From Roseibium aggregatum IAM 12614 (GTDB lineage Bacteria > Pseudomonadota > Alphaproteobacteria > Rhizobiales > Stappiaceae), in assembly GCF_000168975.1 (NCBI RefSeq), contig NZ_AAUW01000015.1:62001-126000 (forward strand): DNA of 64,000 bases, in the 5' to 3' direction. Shown one piece after another: positions 8,220 through 16,587 of this stretch. The first letter of the stretch is position 1. Each line of letters begins with the position of its first letter. The position numbers and the translations under genes are program-made. Under the pieces are notes generated by a model that saw nothing but the letters and a program-made list of their open reading frames with translations, was not told where the DNA came from and made no database searches.

Positions 8220-9088
8220 GCCAGCCCCAGCAGCCTTGCCGCATTGCCCTTGATGATGTCCGGCCGCAGCTCGTCCTTGATCGCGATCTTCTCGAAATCC
8301 GCCAGCCAGCGCTCCGGCGTGATCATCGGCCAGTCGGAGCCGAACAGCACCTTCTTCTTCAGGATCGAGTTGCAGTATTTGACCAGGATTTCCGGGAAAT
8401 ACTTCGGCGACCAGCCGGAGAGATCAATATAGACATTCGGCTTGTGCTGGGCGACCGCCAGGGCTTCTTCCTGCCAGGGGAAGGAAGGATGCGCGAGGAT
8501 GATCTTCATGTCGGGGAAATCGACCGCGACATCGTCCATATACATCGGGTTGGAGTATTTCAGCCGCATGCCGTTGCCACCGCGCATGCCACTGCCGACA
8601 CCTGTCTGGCCGGTGTGAAACAGCGCAATGGAACCTTCTTCCGCAATCGCTTCATAGAGCTCGTAGGCCATGCGGTCGTTCGGGTAAAAGCCCTGCATCG
8701 TCGGATGGAACTTGAAGCCCTTGATGCCGAAATCCTTCATCAGGCGCCGCGCCTCGCGCGCACCCATCTTGCCCTTGTGCGGATCGATGGAGGCAAAGGG
8801 GATCAGCACATCGTCGTTTTCGGCGGCAAGCTCGGCCACTTCCTCGTTCTTGTAGCGACGGTAGCCGGTCTCGCGTTCCGCATCGACCGGGAAAATCACC
8901 GCCGCGATGTTCTGCTCGCGGTAGTGGGCCGCCGTTTCCGGCACAGTCGGCGGATGGCTCCAGGGTGCGCGGAAGTATTTCGCCATCGTCGCCTGCAGGT
9001 CATCATAGCCATCATCGGAATGGCAGCCGCAGGGTTCCTCGGCGTGGGTATGGATGTCGATGGCGCGAACCTTGGTGATATCGACCAT
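8216..9088 (-). CDS. Amidohydrolase-family hydrolase, likely hydroxyphenyl-beta-ketoacyl-CoA hydrolase
   Basis: A 290-aa TIM-barrel metal-dependent hydrolase (amidohydrolase 2, COG2159). Metal and active-site motifs are visible: IDIHTHAEEP (residues 10-19), KGFKFHPTMQGFYP, ALFHTGQTG, ILAHPSFPW and LFGSDWPMITPE. In actinobacterial p-coumarate/ferulate clusters (phd, cou) a member of this family is thought to split the beta-ketoacyl-CoA hydrolytically, replacing a thiolase. The gene order here, with feruloyl-CoA synthase, crotonase and SDR and no thiolase, supports the same role. It lies 16 nt from the CoA synthase gene. Confidence 0.85.
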   Translation of the reverse strand: MVDITKVRAIDIHTHAEEPCGCHSDDGYDDLQATMAKYFRAPWSHPPTVPETAAHYREQNIAAVIFPVDAERETGYRRYKNEEVAELAAENDDVLIPFASIDPHKGKMGAREARRLMKDFGIKGFKFHPTMQGFYPNDRMAYELYEAIAEEGSIALFHTGQTGVGSGMRGGNGMRLKYSNPMYMDDVAVDFPDMKIILAHPSFPWQEEALAVAQHKPNVYIDLSGWSPKYFPEILVKYCNSILKKKVLFGSDWPMITPERWLADFEKIAIKDELRPDIIKGNAARLLGLA

Positions 9089-9104
9089 TTCAAGCGCTCC
9101 TCAA

Positions 9105-10919
9105 TCAGAGTGTGACCACAGCCGGGTCATCGTCTTTGTAAAGCCGTTCCAGCAGCCGCTCGCGGCGTGACAGAACCTTGCGGATGTTCAAATTGCCCTT
9201 GGCGGTCATTTCGCCTTCCGGCATGGAGGCCGGCACAGACAGAACGATGGCGCGGGACACCAGCGTCGAGCTGCCGCTGATTTCGCGGGCACGGGCACTG
9301 AGCCGCCGGTGGAGTTCCCCCTGCAGCAGCTTGCAACGGAACGCGCCGTCGTCATCTTGCAGGTCGAACCCTTCCCGCTTCAGTTCCCCGAGGTTGGGGA
9401 AGATCATGACGCCGATCTGCTGGCGGTCGGCGCCGGTGATGATCAGATCGGAGGCAAGCGGCGCGAGGCGGGACAGCATGTCGAGCTTCAGTTGTGCCGC
9501 CCTTACCCAGGTGCCGGACTGCAGCTTGAAGTCCTCCGATATCCGGCCATCAAAACGCATGCCCTTGTTCGGGTCTGCCGGGTCGAGGAACAGCATCGCG
9601 TCTCCGGTGATGAAGAACCCTTCTTCATCGAAGGCGGCGGCCGTCTTCTCCGGATCGTTGAAGTAGCCCGGCATGATGTTGGGGCCCTTCACCCGGACTT
9701 CGCAGCGCATGTCCGCATCCGGGATCAACTTGACGGTGACCCCGTTCACCGGAACGCCGACAATGCCGGAATGCGGTGCCGGTTCCTGCTGCATAAGGGC
9801 TGAGGGTGCAGTTTCTGTAAGCCCCCAGGAAGAGGTCATCAACGGCACCTCGCCCTTGACCTCCATCGCCATGCGCTCGAACCCGGACCAGACCTCCTGC
9901 GGCAGCGAAGCCCCGGCGTAGAAGATCAGGTCCAGATCCTCGAAGAAGCGGTGACGCAGGTCCGCATCTGCCTCCAGTGCCTTCAGCAGCATGCCGAAGC
10001 CGAGCGGCACGTTGAACACCAGCGTGCCGGTCTTGAGTGTCAGGTTCTCGATCGTGCGCTCGAACAGGCCCTTCACCGGCTTGCCGTCGTCGATATAGAA
10101 ACTGCCGCCATTGGCCAGCATCATGTTGAAATTGTGCGAGCCGCCGAAGACGTGGTTCCAGGGCAGCCAGTCGACGATCACCGGCGGACGCTTGCGCAGG
10201 AACGGCAACGAGTCGGCAAGCTGGACCTGGTTAACGCACATCATCCGGTGGGTGGTCAGCACACCCTTCGGGCTGGAGGTCGAGCCCGAGGTCATCAGGA
10301 TCTTGCCGACCGTATCCGGCGTGACGGCTGCAAAAGCGCTGTCGACATCGACGCTGCCATCACCTTTCAGGAGATCGGCGAAAGTGGTGACGCTTCGGCT
10401 GCCTGCCCTGCTGGCGACAATCTCGACGTGCGCCAGTTCCTCAAGGTTCAGTGCTTCTCCATATTGTTCTGCATCGACCACATAGGCCATTTTCGGCTTG
10501 ATCAGGTTGATCGCCTCGCGCAGGCGGCCATGGGCACCGTGGATGAGCGAATACTGCTCGGCCACCGGTACCACCGGCACACCGACGTATTGCGCGGCAA
10601 GCGCAAGAATGCCGTGATCGACACCATTGCCGGACATGATCAGGATCGGTGTATCGGCCCCCATGCCCCTTGCCAGAAGCGCGGCGCCAACAACCCGAAC
10701 CTTTTCCAGAACACCGGCATAGCGTTCCTCCCGCCAGCCTGCGCCGCTGCGCTCGGCCAGAAACACCCGCTCCGGGGCCTCTTGAGCCCATTGGTGCAGC
10801 CAGTCACCCGTCCGGTCTGCCACCGGGCCGAGCGGATAGGTCGACCGCAGCAGGATGGTGCCGTCCGGCCGGTCTTCCCGCTCGACCGAATGGCGCAAAA
10901 ATTCTTTCGTGCGCTTCAT
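9105..10919 (-). CDS. fcs: Feruloyl-CoA synthase / hydroxycinnamate-CoA ligase
   Basis: A 604-aa adenylate-forming CoA ligase that would activate ferulate, p-coumarate or caffeate. Motifs: MTSGSTSSPKGVLTTH (AMP-binding loop, residues 209-224), DWLPWNHVFGGSHNF, the feruloyl-CoA synthase signature; SSWGLTETAPSAL; GFFITGDAMLFLDP; and the C-terminal RISEDFKLQSGTWV, where family members carry FKL(A/S)(S/T)GTWV. Length fits the family (about 600 aa). It is the entry step of the pathway encoded between 5963 and 12977 and the most specific pointer to aromatic substrates in this region. Confidence 0.93.
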   Translation of the reverse strand: MKRTKEFLRHSVEREDRPDGTILLRSTYPLGPVADRTGDWLHQWAQEAPERVFLAERSGAGWREERYAGVLEKVRVVGAALLARGMGADTPILIMSGNGVDHGILALAAQYVGVPVVPVAEQYSLIHGAHGRLREAINLIKPKMAYVVDAEQYGEALNLEELAHVEIVASRAGSRSVTTFADLLKGDGSVDVDSAFAAVTPDTVGKILMTSGSTSSPKGVLTTHRMMCVNQVQLADSLPFLRKRPPVIVDWLPWNHVFGGSHNFNMMLANGGSFYIDDGKPVKGLFERTIENLTLKTGTLVFNVPLGFGMLLKALEADADLRHRFFEDLDLIFYAGASLPQEVWSGFERMAMEVKGEVPLMTSSWGLTETAPSALMQQEPAPHSGIVGVPVNGVTVKLIPDADMRCEVRVKGPNIMPGYFNDPEKTAAAFDEEGFFITGDAMLFLDPADPNKGMRFDGRISEDFKLQSGTWVRAAQLKLDMLSRLAPLASDLIITGADRQQIGVMIFPNLGELKREGFDLQDDDGAFRCKLLQGELHRRLSARAREISGSSTLVSRAIVLSVPASMPEGEMTAKGNLNIRKVLSRRERLLERLYKDDDPAVVTL

Positions 10920-10944
10920 GATCGTCTCCTCCCGAAACGTCTTG

Positions 10945-11430
10945 TCAGTCTTCCCGTTGGCGGTTGCTTTCGATCATCTGCATCACCTTCGTGGCTCCCT
11001 TCAAAGCATCCGGACTGATGCCGCTGAGCAGCCTCTTTTCGTGCGCCATGACCGCGGCCATCGCCTTTTCGCAAAGCCGCCGTCCGGCGAGCGTCGCCTT
11101 CAGCGCATAGGCCCTGCGGTCATTCGGCAGGCGGTCGCGGATGATCAGGTCGCGCCGCTCCAGTTCGTCGACGATCACGACCAAGTTGGGCCGTTCGATA
11201 TCCAGGGCCTCTGCCAGTTGCGACTGGCGCAGGCCCGGATTATCGACGATCAGGACAAGGGCGGTGTAGGTCAGCATGCGCAGGTCAAGCGGCTTCAGGG
11301 TGCGGCTCAGGTCCGACTGAATGACGTTGAACGTCCGCTTCATCTGATAGCCGTAGAGCGACCGCAGGCTCCTGTCGCTGACGGTCACAATTCCAGTTTC
11401 ACTCTCCGGTTCCATCGCGGTTTTCCTCAT
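10945..11430 (-). CDS. MarR family regulator of the hydroxycinnamate cluster
   Basis: A 161-aa MarR protein. The ATG at 11430 is preferred (AGGTGA upstream, 4 nt after the crotonase stop); a longer frame would run into the upstream gene. The winged helix is visible: LRQSQLAEALDIERPNLVVI, then DELERRDLIIRDRLPNDRRA with the DRR wing typical of MarR. MarR proteins of hydroxycinnamate clusters (CouR, FerC type) are repressors released by hydroxycinnamoyl-CoA thioesters. A shared quasi-palindrome upstream of the SDR gene and of the TRAP operon is a candidate target. It lies inside the catabolic operon, so it should be autoregulated. Confidence 0.92.
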   Translation of the reverse strand: MRKTAMEPESETGIVTVSDRSLRSLYGYQMKRTFNVIQSDLSRTLKPLDLRMLTYTALVLIVDNPGLRQSQLAEALDIERPNLVVIVDELERRDLIIRDRLPNDRRAYALKATLAGRRLCEKAMAAVMAHEKRLLSGISPDALKGATKVMQMIESNRQRED

Positions 11431-11434
11431 GGGG

Positions 11435-12202
11435 TCACCTGAAGGTCGGGTTGCGCTTTTCCAGGAAGGCGGCAAGGCCTTCCAGCGCGTCCGGGCTGGT
11501 CTGGGTGATGGCGGCGCACAGGCTCTCGGTGAACAGACCGTCCGTCTTGGACATGTCCGCGATCCGCGCCAGCGCCTGGATCATGATGTAGTTGGACAGC
11601 GGTGCGTTGGAGGCAATCCGGGCAGCCAGATCCTGTGCCTTCGCCAGCGCCTCGCCCTCCTCCACGGTGTAATGGGCAAGGCCCAGGGCCAGACCTTCGC
11701 CTGCGCTGTACTTGCGGCCGGTGAGCATCATCTCGGTCATCCGGTCCGCCCCCAGGATGCGGCCGACGCGCACCGAAGCCCCCCCGCCGACGAAGATGCC
11801 CCGGCGGCCTTCCGGCAACTGGAAGAAAGCGGAAGGCTCGGCGACACGCACATGGGTGGCGCTGGCCAGTTCAAGCCCGCCACCGATGACGGCCCCGAAC
11901 ATGGCGGAGACCACCGGCAAGCCGCCGAACTGGATCCGGTCCATAACCTGATGCCAGCCGCGCGAGTGGCGCATGGTGCCTTCTGCATCGCGGGCAACAT
12001 GCTCGGACAGATCGAGGCCCGAGCAGAAGTGCCCGGCGGTGCCGGTGATGACCACGGCCTTCACCTCGGCGGGCGGGGCCAGGAAAAATCCGTCGATGGC
12101 TGCCAGCAGCTCGTCGCACATGGCGTTGCGCTTGTCCGGACGGTTCATGGTCAGGGTCGCGACGCTGTCGGAAATCTCGATTTTCAGGATCGGTTCTGTC
12201 AT
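11435..12202 (-). CDS. Enoyl-CoA hydratase/isomerase (crotonase) family protein
   Basis: A 255-aa crotonase. The ATG at 12202 has GAGGAGAG in front; an in-frame start at 12241 would overlap the SDR gene and lacks homologous sequence. Family marks: MNRPDKRNAM near the N-terminus, the oxyanion-hole loop FCSGLDLSEHV, and GAVIGGGLELASATHVRV; LPEGRRGIFVGGGASVRVGR replaces the usual second Glu region. It would hydrate the hydroxycinnamoyl-CoA double bond. Whether it also has lyase activity (vanillin-forming Ech) cannot be told; the SDR and ketoacyl-CoA hydrolase next to it favour simple hydration. Confidence 0.88.
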   Translation of the reverse strand: MTEPILKIEISDSVATLTMNRPDKRNAMCDELLAAIDGFFLAPPAEVKAVVITGTAGHFCSGLDLSEHVARDAEGTMRHSRGWHQVMDRIQFGGLPVVSAMFGAVIGGGLELASATHVRVAEPSAFFQLPEGRRGIFVGGGASVRVGRILGADRMTEMMLTGRKYSAGEGLALGLAHYTVEEGEALAKAQDLAARIASNAPLSNYIMIQALARIADMSKTDGLFTESLCAAITQTSPDALEGLAAFLEKRNPTFR

Positions 12203-12212
12203 GGGTCTCTCC

Positions 12213-12977
12213 TCAGCGCGGCGGCAGCCGCACGGCGCCATCCAGACGGATGGTCGTGCCGTTCAGAAACGGGTTGGTCACGATGTGGCCGGCAAGCAGG
12301 GCATATTCCTCCGGCTCGCCCAGGCGTGGCGGAAACGGTATGTTGGCGGTGATCTTCGCCGCGACTTCTTCCGGCAGGCCTTCCATCATCGGTGTGCGAA
12401 ACAGGCCCGGCGCTATGGTCATCACGCGGATGCCGTGCTGGGCGAATTCCCGCGCCGCCGGCAAACACATGGACGCGATGCCGCCCTTGGACGCCGAATA
12501 GGCAGCCTGGCCAAGCTGTCCGTCCTCGAAGGCGACCGATGCGGTGTTGATGATCACGCCGCGTTCGCCGTTTTCCAGCGGCTCCACATCCATCAGGCGC
12601 CGGGCGGCATGGCTCATGACGTTGAACGTGCCGAAGAGATTGACCTTCAGCGTCTTTTCAAAAGTATCGAAGGAAAGCTTGCCTTCCCGGCCGACGATGC
12701 GGGCGGCAAAGCCGACACCGGCGCAGTTGACAATGATGCGCGGCGGCATGCCGAGCAGCTCTGTCGCCTCTTCGAGCGCGGTGTTCACGGCCGCTTCGCT
12801 GCTGACATCGGCCTGGACGGCGACCCCGCCGATTTCTTCCGCGACGGTGCGGGCCCGGTCGATATCGAAATCAAGGATCGCAACCTTCGCACCCTGGCTT
12901 GCAAAATAGCGAGCGGTTGCAGCGCCAAGTCCGCTGCCGCCTCCTGTGATCAGCGCCGCTTGTCCGGATATCAGCAT
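12213..12977 (-). CDS. SDR family 3-hydroxyacyl-CoA dehydrogenase
   Basis: A 254-aa short-chain dehydrogenase of the HSD17B10 / 3-hydroxy-2-methylbutyryl-CoA dehydrogenase type. NAD-binding motif ITGGGSGLGAATARYFAS (residues 10-27), Asp at the end of beta-2 (ILDFD, favouring NAD+), NCAGVGFAARIV, and the catalytic YSASKGG with preceding serine (INTASVAFEDG). IAPGLFRTPMMEGLP matches the acyl-CoA subgroup. It is the first gene of the minus-strand operon and would oxidise the beta-hydroxyacyl-CoA from the crotonase to the beta-ketoacyl-CoA. Confidence 0.9.
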   Translation of the reverse strand: MLISGQAALITGGGSGLGAATARYFASQGAKVAILDFDIDRARTVAEEIGGVAVQADVSSEAAVNTALEEATELLGMPPRIIVNCAGVGFAARIVGREGKLSFDTFEKTLKVNLFGTFNVMSHAARRLMDVEPLENGERGVIINTASVAFEDGQLGQAAYSASKGGIASMCLPAAREFAQHGIRVMTIAPGLFRTPMMEGLPEEVAAKITANIPFPPRLGEPEEYALLAGHIVTNPFLNGTTIRLDGAVRLPPR

Positions 12978-13004
12978 GGCACAGCCTCTAGATTGGTTTT
13001 AGTC

Positions 13005-13034
13005 ATCATTGTTATATCTCATACCTATTTTGAT
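13005..13034 (-). promoter_or_regulatory. Candidate promoter and MarR operator of the catabolic operon
   Basis: The quasi-palindrome GTTATATCTCATACC (13011-13025) lies 34 nt upstream of the SDR start. It matches GTTATAGTTCATAAC at 16148-16162 in 12 of 15 positions. Read on the minus strand, ATCAAA (-35-like, 13029-13034) and AATGAT (-10-like, 13005-13010) flank it with the same 18-nt spacing as at the TRAP promoter. Promoter boxes are weak here; the shared operator is the stronger signal. Confidence 0.55.
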
Positions 13035-13065
13035 ACGCCGAAAGGGCGCACGCCTTCCGGCTGGG

Positions 13066-14382
13066 TTAACCAGCCAGAAGGAACAGGGTGATTGACGGAA
13101 ACAGGACCAGAAGGATCACGCGGACGATGTCGGACGTCACGAACCAGAGAACCGCCTTGTAGGTCTCCTTCATCGGCGTCGACCGGTCCATCGCGTTGAT
13201 GATGAACAGGTTCATGCCGACGGGTGGCGTTATCAGCCCGACCTCCACAACGATCAGGACCAGAATGCCGAACCAGATCGCGACATGTTCCGGGCTCATG
13301 CCGAAATCAAGCACGCTGATCACCGGGAAGAAGATCGGGATGGTCAATAGGATCATCGACAGGCTGTCCATCAGGCAGCCGAAGACCAGATAGAAAAGCA
13401 GGATCAGCGTCAGCACCACCAGCGGGCTGAAGCCCTGGCCGACGACCCAGCCCGAGAGTTCCTGCGGCAACTGGCTGAGCGCAAGGAAGCTGTTGTAGAA
13501 CCCGGCGCCAAGCACGATGAAGAAGATCATCGCCGTGCTCATGGCCGTCTGGATCATGCTGTCGACGAAGATCTTCCAGGTCAGATTGCCGGAAATGAGC
13601 GCGATGATACCCGTTCCCGCAGCCCCGACCGCAGCCCCTTCCGTGGGTGTGAACCAGCCCAGATAGATGCCGCCGACCACGAGACCGAACACCAGCAGCA
13701 CCGGCCAGACGTCCATCAGTGCGCGCATCCGCTCGGCGTAGGGAACCGGCTCACGCGTACCGGCGGAGCCGGGGTGAAGGCGCACGTAGATCGAGATCGT
13801 GATCATGTAGCCGATGGCGGCCAGGATGCCCGGAATGAAGGCAGCCAGGAACAGTTTGGCAATGTTCTGCTCGGTCAGGATGGCATAGATCACCAGGATG
13901 ACCGACGGCGGAATGAGAATGCCGAGCGTCCCGCCAGCCGCCAGCGTGGCCGTCGAGAACCCGCCGGAATAGCCGTAGCGGCGCAGTTCCGGCAAGGCGA
14001 CACGGCTCATGGTGGCGGCAGTTGCAAGCGACGATCCGCAGATCGCGCCGAAGCCGGCACAGGCCCCGACAGCGGCCATGGCGACACCGCCCTTGCGGTG
14101 GCCGAGCCAGCTTTCGGCGGCCTTGAACAGGGACGCCGACATGCCCGAATGGGTCGCGAACTGCCCCATCAGCAGGAACATCGGAATGATCGTCAGCGAA
14201 TAGCTGGAAAAGGTCGAATAGGTTTCCGACTTCAGCTTGGCGAGAATGATGTTGGGGCTGCCGGTCGCAAGATAGAGACCGCCCAGGCCGCAGATCATCA
14301 TGGCAAGACCAATGGGCGCCCGCAGGAAGATCAGGAAGAGAAGAACGGGAAACGACAGATAGCCGAGTTCAAGCAGGCTCAA
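13066..14382 (-). CDS. dctM: TRAP transporter large permease (DctM), hydroxycinnamate cluster
   Basis: A 438-aa DctM-type permease with about 12 hydrophobic segments. Family marks: LIFLRAPIGLAMMICGLGG, IPMFLLMGQFATHSGMS, GGTLGILIPPSVILVIYAI and GLITPPVGMNLFIINAMD. The start overlaps the dctQ stop by 4 nt (ATGA). As the last gene of a TRAP operon whose promoter shares an operator with the feruloyl-CoA synthase operon, it probably imports hydroxycinnamates; TRAP systems for such compounds are known (TarPQM of Rhodopseudomonas). Confidence 0.94.
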   Translation of the reverse strand: MSLLELGYLSFPVLLFLIFLRAPIGLAMMICGLGGLYLATGSPNIILAKLKSETYSTFSSYSLTIIPMFLLMGQFATHSGMSASLFKAAESWLGHRKGGVAMAAVGACAGFGAICGSSLATAATMSRVALPELRRYGYSGGFSTATLAAGGTLGILIPPSVILVIYAILTEQNIAKLFLAAFIPGILAAIGYMITISIYVRLHPGSAGTREPVPYAERMRALMDVWPVLLVFGLVVGGIYLGWFTPTEGAAVGAAGTGIIALISGNLTWKIFVDSMIQTAMSTAMIFFIVLGAGFYNSFLALSQLPQELSGWVVGQGFSPLVVLTLILLFYLVFGCLMDSLSMILLTIPIFFPVISVLDFGMSPEHVAIWFGILVLIVVEVGLITPPVGMNLFIINAMDRSTPMKETYKAVLWFVTSDIVRVILLVLFPSITLFLLAG

Positions 14383-14966
14383 TGGACCCCTCCCTCGGCG
14401 TCGGGTGTGAAACGCCGGCCGGTAAACAGTTCAAGCACCTTGGCAACCGCACAATAGAGCGCCACGACGGAGGCAACCGCAGCGGCGGCAAAGCTGAGCG
14501 CGAAGGCCCACCAGATCGGGAATTGCAGCAGAAAGGTGGTTTCGTTGTAGCGCATCTTGTCTTCCATGCCGACGAACAGCCGCCAGGTGATCAGGAAGAT
14601 CAGCAGGCTGAAGAGAACCTCCCAGAGCACTTCGAGACCCCGGTTCATCCAGATTGGAAAGCTGCCGGCGAAAACGTCCACGGTGGCGTGTCCGCGCTTT
14701 AGCTGGCAGATGGGCAGGAAGGCGAAAATGGTGAAGCTGATCCCCGCCTCGACCAGTTCAAAATCGCCCGAAACCGGACCGACGCCGGTCGCAATCAGCG
14801 CGTTGGCCGCGCTTTCGGACAGTGAGGTCAGAAACTCGGAATGACCGAATGTGTTCAGGCCGCGGCCGAGCACGCTGACACATGTCAGCCCGATCAGCGC
14901 CGTCAGAACCAGACCGCCGAGTATCGCCATGAAGCGCGCGAGACGCTCCACCAGAGTGAGCAGCAT
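14379..14966 (-). CDS. dctQ: TRAP transporter small permease (DctQ), hydroxycinnamate cluster
   Basis: A 195-aa membrane protein with four hydrophobic segments, for example FMAILGGLVLTALIGLTCVS and ISFTIFAFLPICQL, followed by the conserved RGHATVDVFAG-type loop. I start it at the ATG at 14966; an in-frame ATG at 15005 lies inside the loop of a strong hairpin and is unlikely to be used. It overlaps dctM by 4 nt and lies after the hairpin that follows dctP. Confidence 0.88.
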   Translation of the reverse strand: MLLTLVERLARFMAILGGLVLTALIGLTCVSVLGRGLNTFGHSEFLTSLSESAANALIATGVGPVSGDFELVEAGISFTIFAFLPICQLKRGHATVDVFAGSFPIWMNRGLEVLWEVLFSLLIFLITWRLFVGMEDKMRYNETTFLLQFPIWWAFALSFAAAAVASVVALYCAVAKVLELFTGRRFTPDAEGGVH

Positions 14967-14990
14967 TTTTCTTGTATCCTGTCGAAGTAC

Positions 14991-15019
14991 GCCCTTCGGA
15001 AACATCGTTTCCGAAGGGC
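14991..15019 (-). other. Intercistronic hairpin between dctP and dctQ
   Basis: GCCCTTCGGAAAC and GTTTCCGAAGGGC form a perfect 13-bp stem with a 3-nt loop just after the dctP stop (15033). There is no T-run on the minus strand, so it is better explained as an mRNA processing or stabilising element that raises dctP over dctQM expression than as a terminator. Confidence 0.7.
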
Positions 15020-15032
15020 TGCTTCATGACGG

Positions 15033-16073
15033 TCAGTTGGCCATCAACGCTTCGGCACGGGCCTGCAGCGCCTTGCCGTCGATGCCCTTGGCATCCATTT
15101 CGGCGTACCACTCGTCGATGGTGCCCTGAGCGGCGGCTTCCCATTCAGTTGCCTGCTCGTCCGTCAGCGTGATGATGTTGTTACCCATCTCCACCGCGGC
15201 GGCACGCGGGCCGGCATCGTCGGCCTGCATCTGCTTGCCGGCGAAGGCCGAGAATTCCTCACCGGAGTTCGCATCGATGATGGCCTTCAGGTCATCCGGC
15301 AGGCTGTCATACTTGTCCTTGTTCATCGCGAAGATGAAGGACGTGGTGTAGAGCGCCTTGCCCGGGAATTCCGTGTGGTTCTTGACCAGCTCGTTCACCT
15401 TCAGCGCGCCGACGACTTCCCACGGGATGACCGTGGCATCGACAACGCCCTTGCTGAGCGCTTCCGGAATGGCCGGAACCGGCATGCCGATCGGCGTTGC
15501 GCCGAGATTGGAGAACAGCTTGTTGGTGACACGGGTCGGAGCGCGAAGCTTGACGCCGTTAAGATCCGACAGGGCCACGATCGGCTTGCTGGAGTGGATG
15601 ACACCCGGGCCATGAACCCAAAGGGCCAGCGGCTTGAAGCGCGCAAAGTCCTCATCCATCATGGTTTCTTCGGCAAGCTTCCAGTAGGCGCGGGACATGG
15701 TTTCCGCATCCGTCATGGTGAACGGAAGCTCGAACACTTCGGCGCGCGGAAAGCGGCCGGGGGTGTAGCCTGCAACGGTCCAGACAATATCCACGACACC
15801 ATCGACGACCTGGTCGATCAGCTCCGGCGGCTTGCCGCCAAGCTGCATGGCCGGATAGCGCTCGATCTTGATGCGCCCATCAGATTCGGCTTCGATCTTG
15901 TCGGCCCAGGGGTCGAGTACGTTCTTGGGAACATTGGCCTGAGCCGGCAGGAACTGGTGCAGGCGCAGTGTGACTTCCTGCGCCAGCGTGGCTGATGCGG
16001 TGCCTGCAAGCGCAAGTGCGGATACAGTCGCAGCCACGGCCAGTTTGGCAAACTGCTTATGCAAGTTGATCAT
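15033..16073 (-). CDS. dctP: TRAP transporter substrate-binding protein (DctP), likely hydroxycinnamates
   Basis: A 346-aa periplasmic binding protein. The ATG at 16073 follows GGGAGGAAACC and opens a signal peptide (MINLHKQFAKLAVAATVSAL, cleavage near ATLAQE). The DctP core is visible: LNGVKLRAPTRVTNKLFSNL with the conserved Arg, then GMPVPAIPEALSKGVVDATV. It is the first gene of the dctPQM operon directly upstream (same strand) of the hydroxycinnamate operon. Its promoter region carries the quasi-palindrome shared with the catabolic operon, so the ligand is probably a phenylpropanoid acid. Confidence 0.9.
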   Translation of the reverse strand: MINLHKQFAKLAVAATVSALALAGTASATLAQEVTLRLHQFLPAQANVPKNVLDPWADKIEAESDGRIKIERYPAMQLGGKPPELIDQVVDGVVDIVWTVAGYTPGRFPRAEVFELPFTMTDAETMSRAYWKLAEETMMDEDFARFKPLALWVHGPGVIHSSKPIVALSDLNGVKLRAPTRVTNKLFSNLGATPIGMPVPAIPEALSKGVVDATVIPWEVVGALKVNELVKNHTEFPGKALYTTSFIFAMNKDKYDSLPDDLKAIIDANSGEEFSAFAGKQMQADDAGPRAAAVEMGNNIITLTDEQATEWEAAAQGTIDEWYAEMDAKGIDGKALQARAEALMAN

Positions 16074-16141
16074 TGGTTTCCTCCCTGTTCGATCAACTTC
16101 AAAATCCAACCGGAATCCTCCCTCCGGTCAGATGATGACGT

Positions 16142-16171
16142 ATAATAGTTATAGTTCATAACTTTTTTCAA
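16142..16171 (-). promoter_or_regulatory. Promoter of the TRAP operon with operator in the spacer
   Basis: On the minus strand TTGAAA (-35, 16166-16171) and TATTAT (-10, 16142-16147) are 18 nt apart. The spacer contains GTTATAGTTCATAAC (16148-16162), with arms AGTTAT/ATAACT perfect when one flanking base is added. A repressor bound there would block RNA polymerase. The same motif lies upstream of the SDR gene at 13011-13025, with identical geometry. Confidence 0.65.
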
Positions 16172-16179
16172 GCTATATT

Positions 16180-16539
16180 TCTGACGTCAGTTCTCTCCCT
16201 CCACGCTCAGCTTTGCATGCACGCGGCCGTTCGGAAAGTTATACATTCTGGTCAGCCGCAAAAGCATCACAACATCCGGTAAAATTTGCCGGAGTTTGTG
16301 ATGGATCGTCGCCGAAGGCAAGGCTTTCCGATAAGAACAATGGACAGAAAACGCCGGTATCCTCAACCCTGCAAAATCCTGCAAGGAAAAGTCAGGCAGG
16401 CGGGCTGAGGTTTCGGGTATTCCCGGGGGGAAAGGCCGAAGGCACTGAGCGGGTGCCGCGACGGTGAAAGTCCTGAGAAAACCTGAAAACCGGAGCTTCA
16501 CCGGCAGGGAGAATCATCCGCGAAAAAAGCGGGGAAAGC
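16180..16539. other. Intergenic stretch with no recognised gene
   Basis: Between the TRAP promoter and the terminator-like hairpin of the kinase operon. A 104-codon minus-strand frame (16187-16501) exists but has no ribosome-binding site, an atypical composition and no recognisable domain. I see no RNA gene or repeat here. Confidence 0.6.
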
Positions 16540-16576
16540 ACCGGCGGGCCTTGGCGCTGAGGCCGGGCCCGCCGGT
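16540..16576 (-). terminator. Hairpin terminator after the dihydroxyacetone kinase gene
   Basis: ACCGGCGGGCC and GGCCCGCCGGT form a perfect 11-bp stem 12 nt past the stop of the kinase gene. On the minus strand it is followed by a T-rich stretch (GCTTTCCCCGCTTTTTTCG). It probably ends the whole ABC-transporter/kinase transcript. Confidence 0.65.
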
Positions 16577-16587
16577 CAGGAACCGGC

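Noticed and set aside
14967-15005. Longer DctQ start at ATG 15005
   Set aside because: The ATG lies in the loop of a 13-bp hairpin and adds residues not typical for DctQ.
16187-16501. 104-codon minus-strand frame in the gap before the TRAP operon
   Set aside because: No Shine-Dalgarno, unusual composition, no family; overlaps nothing but has no support.
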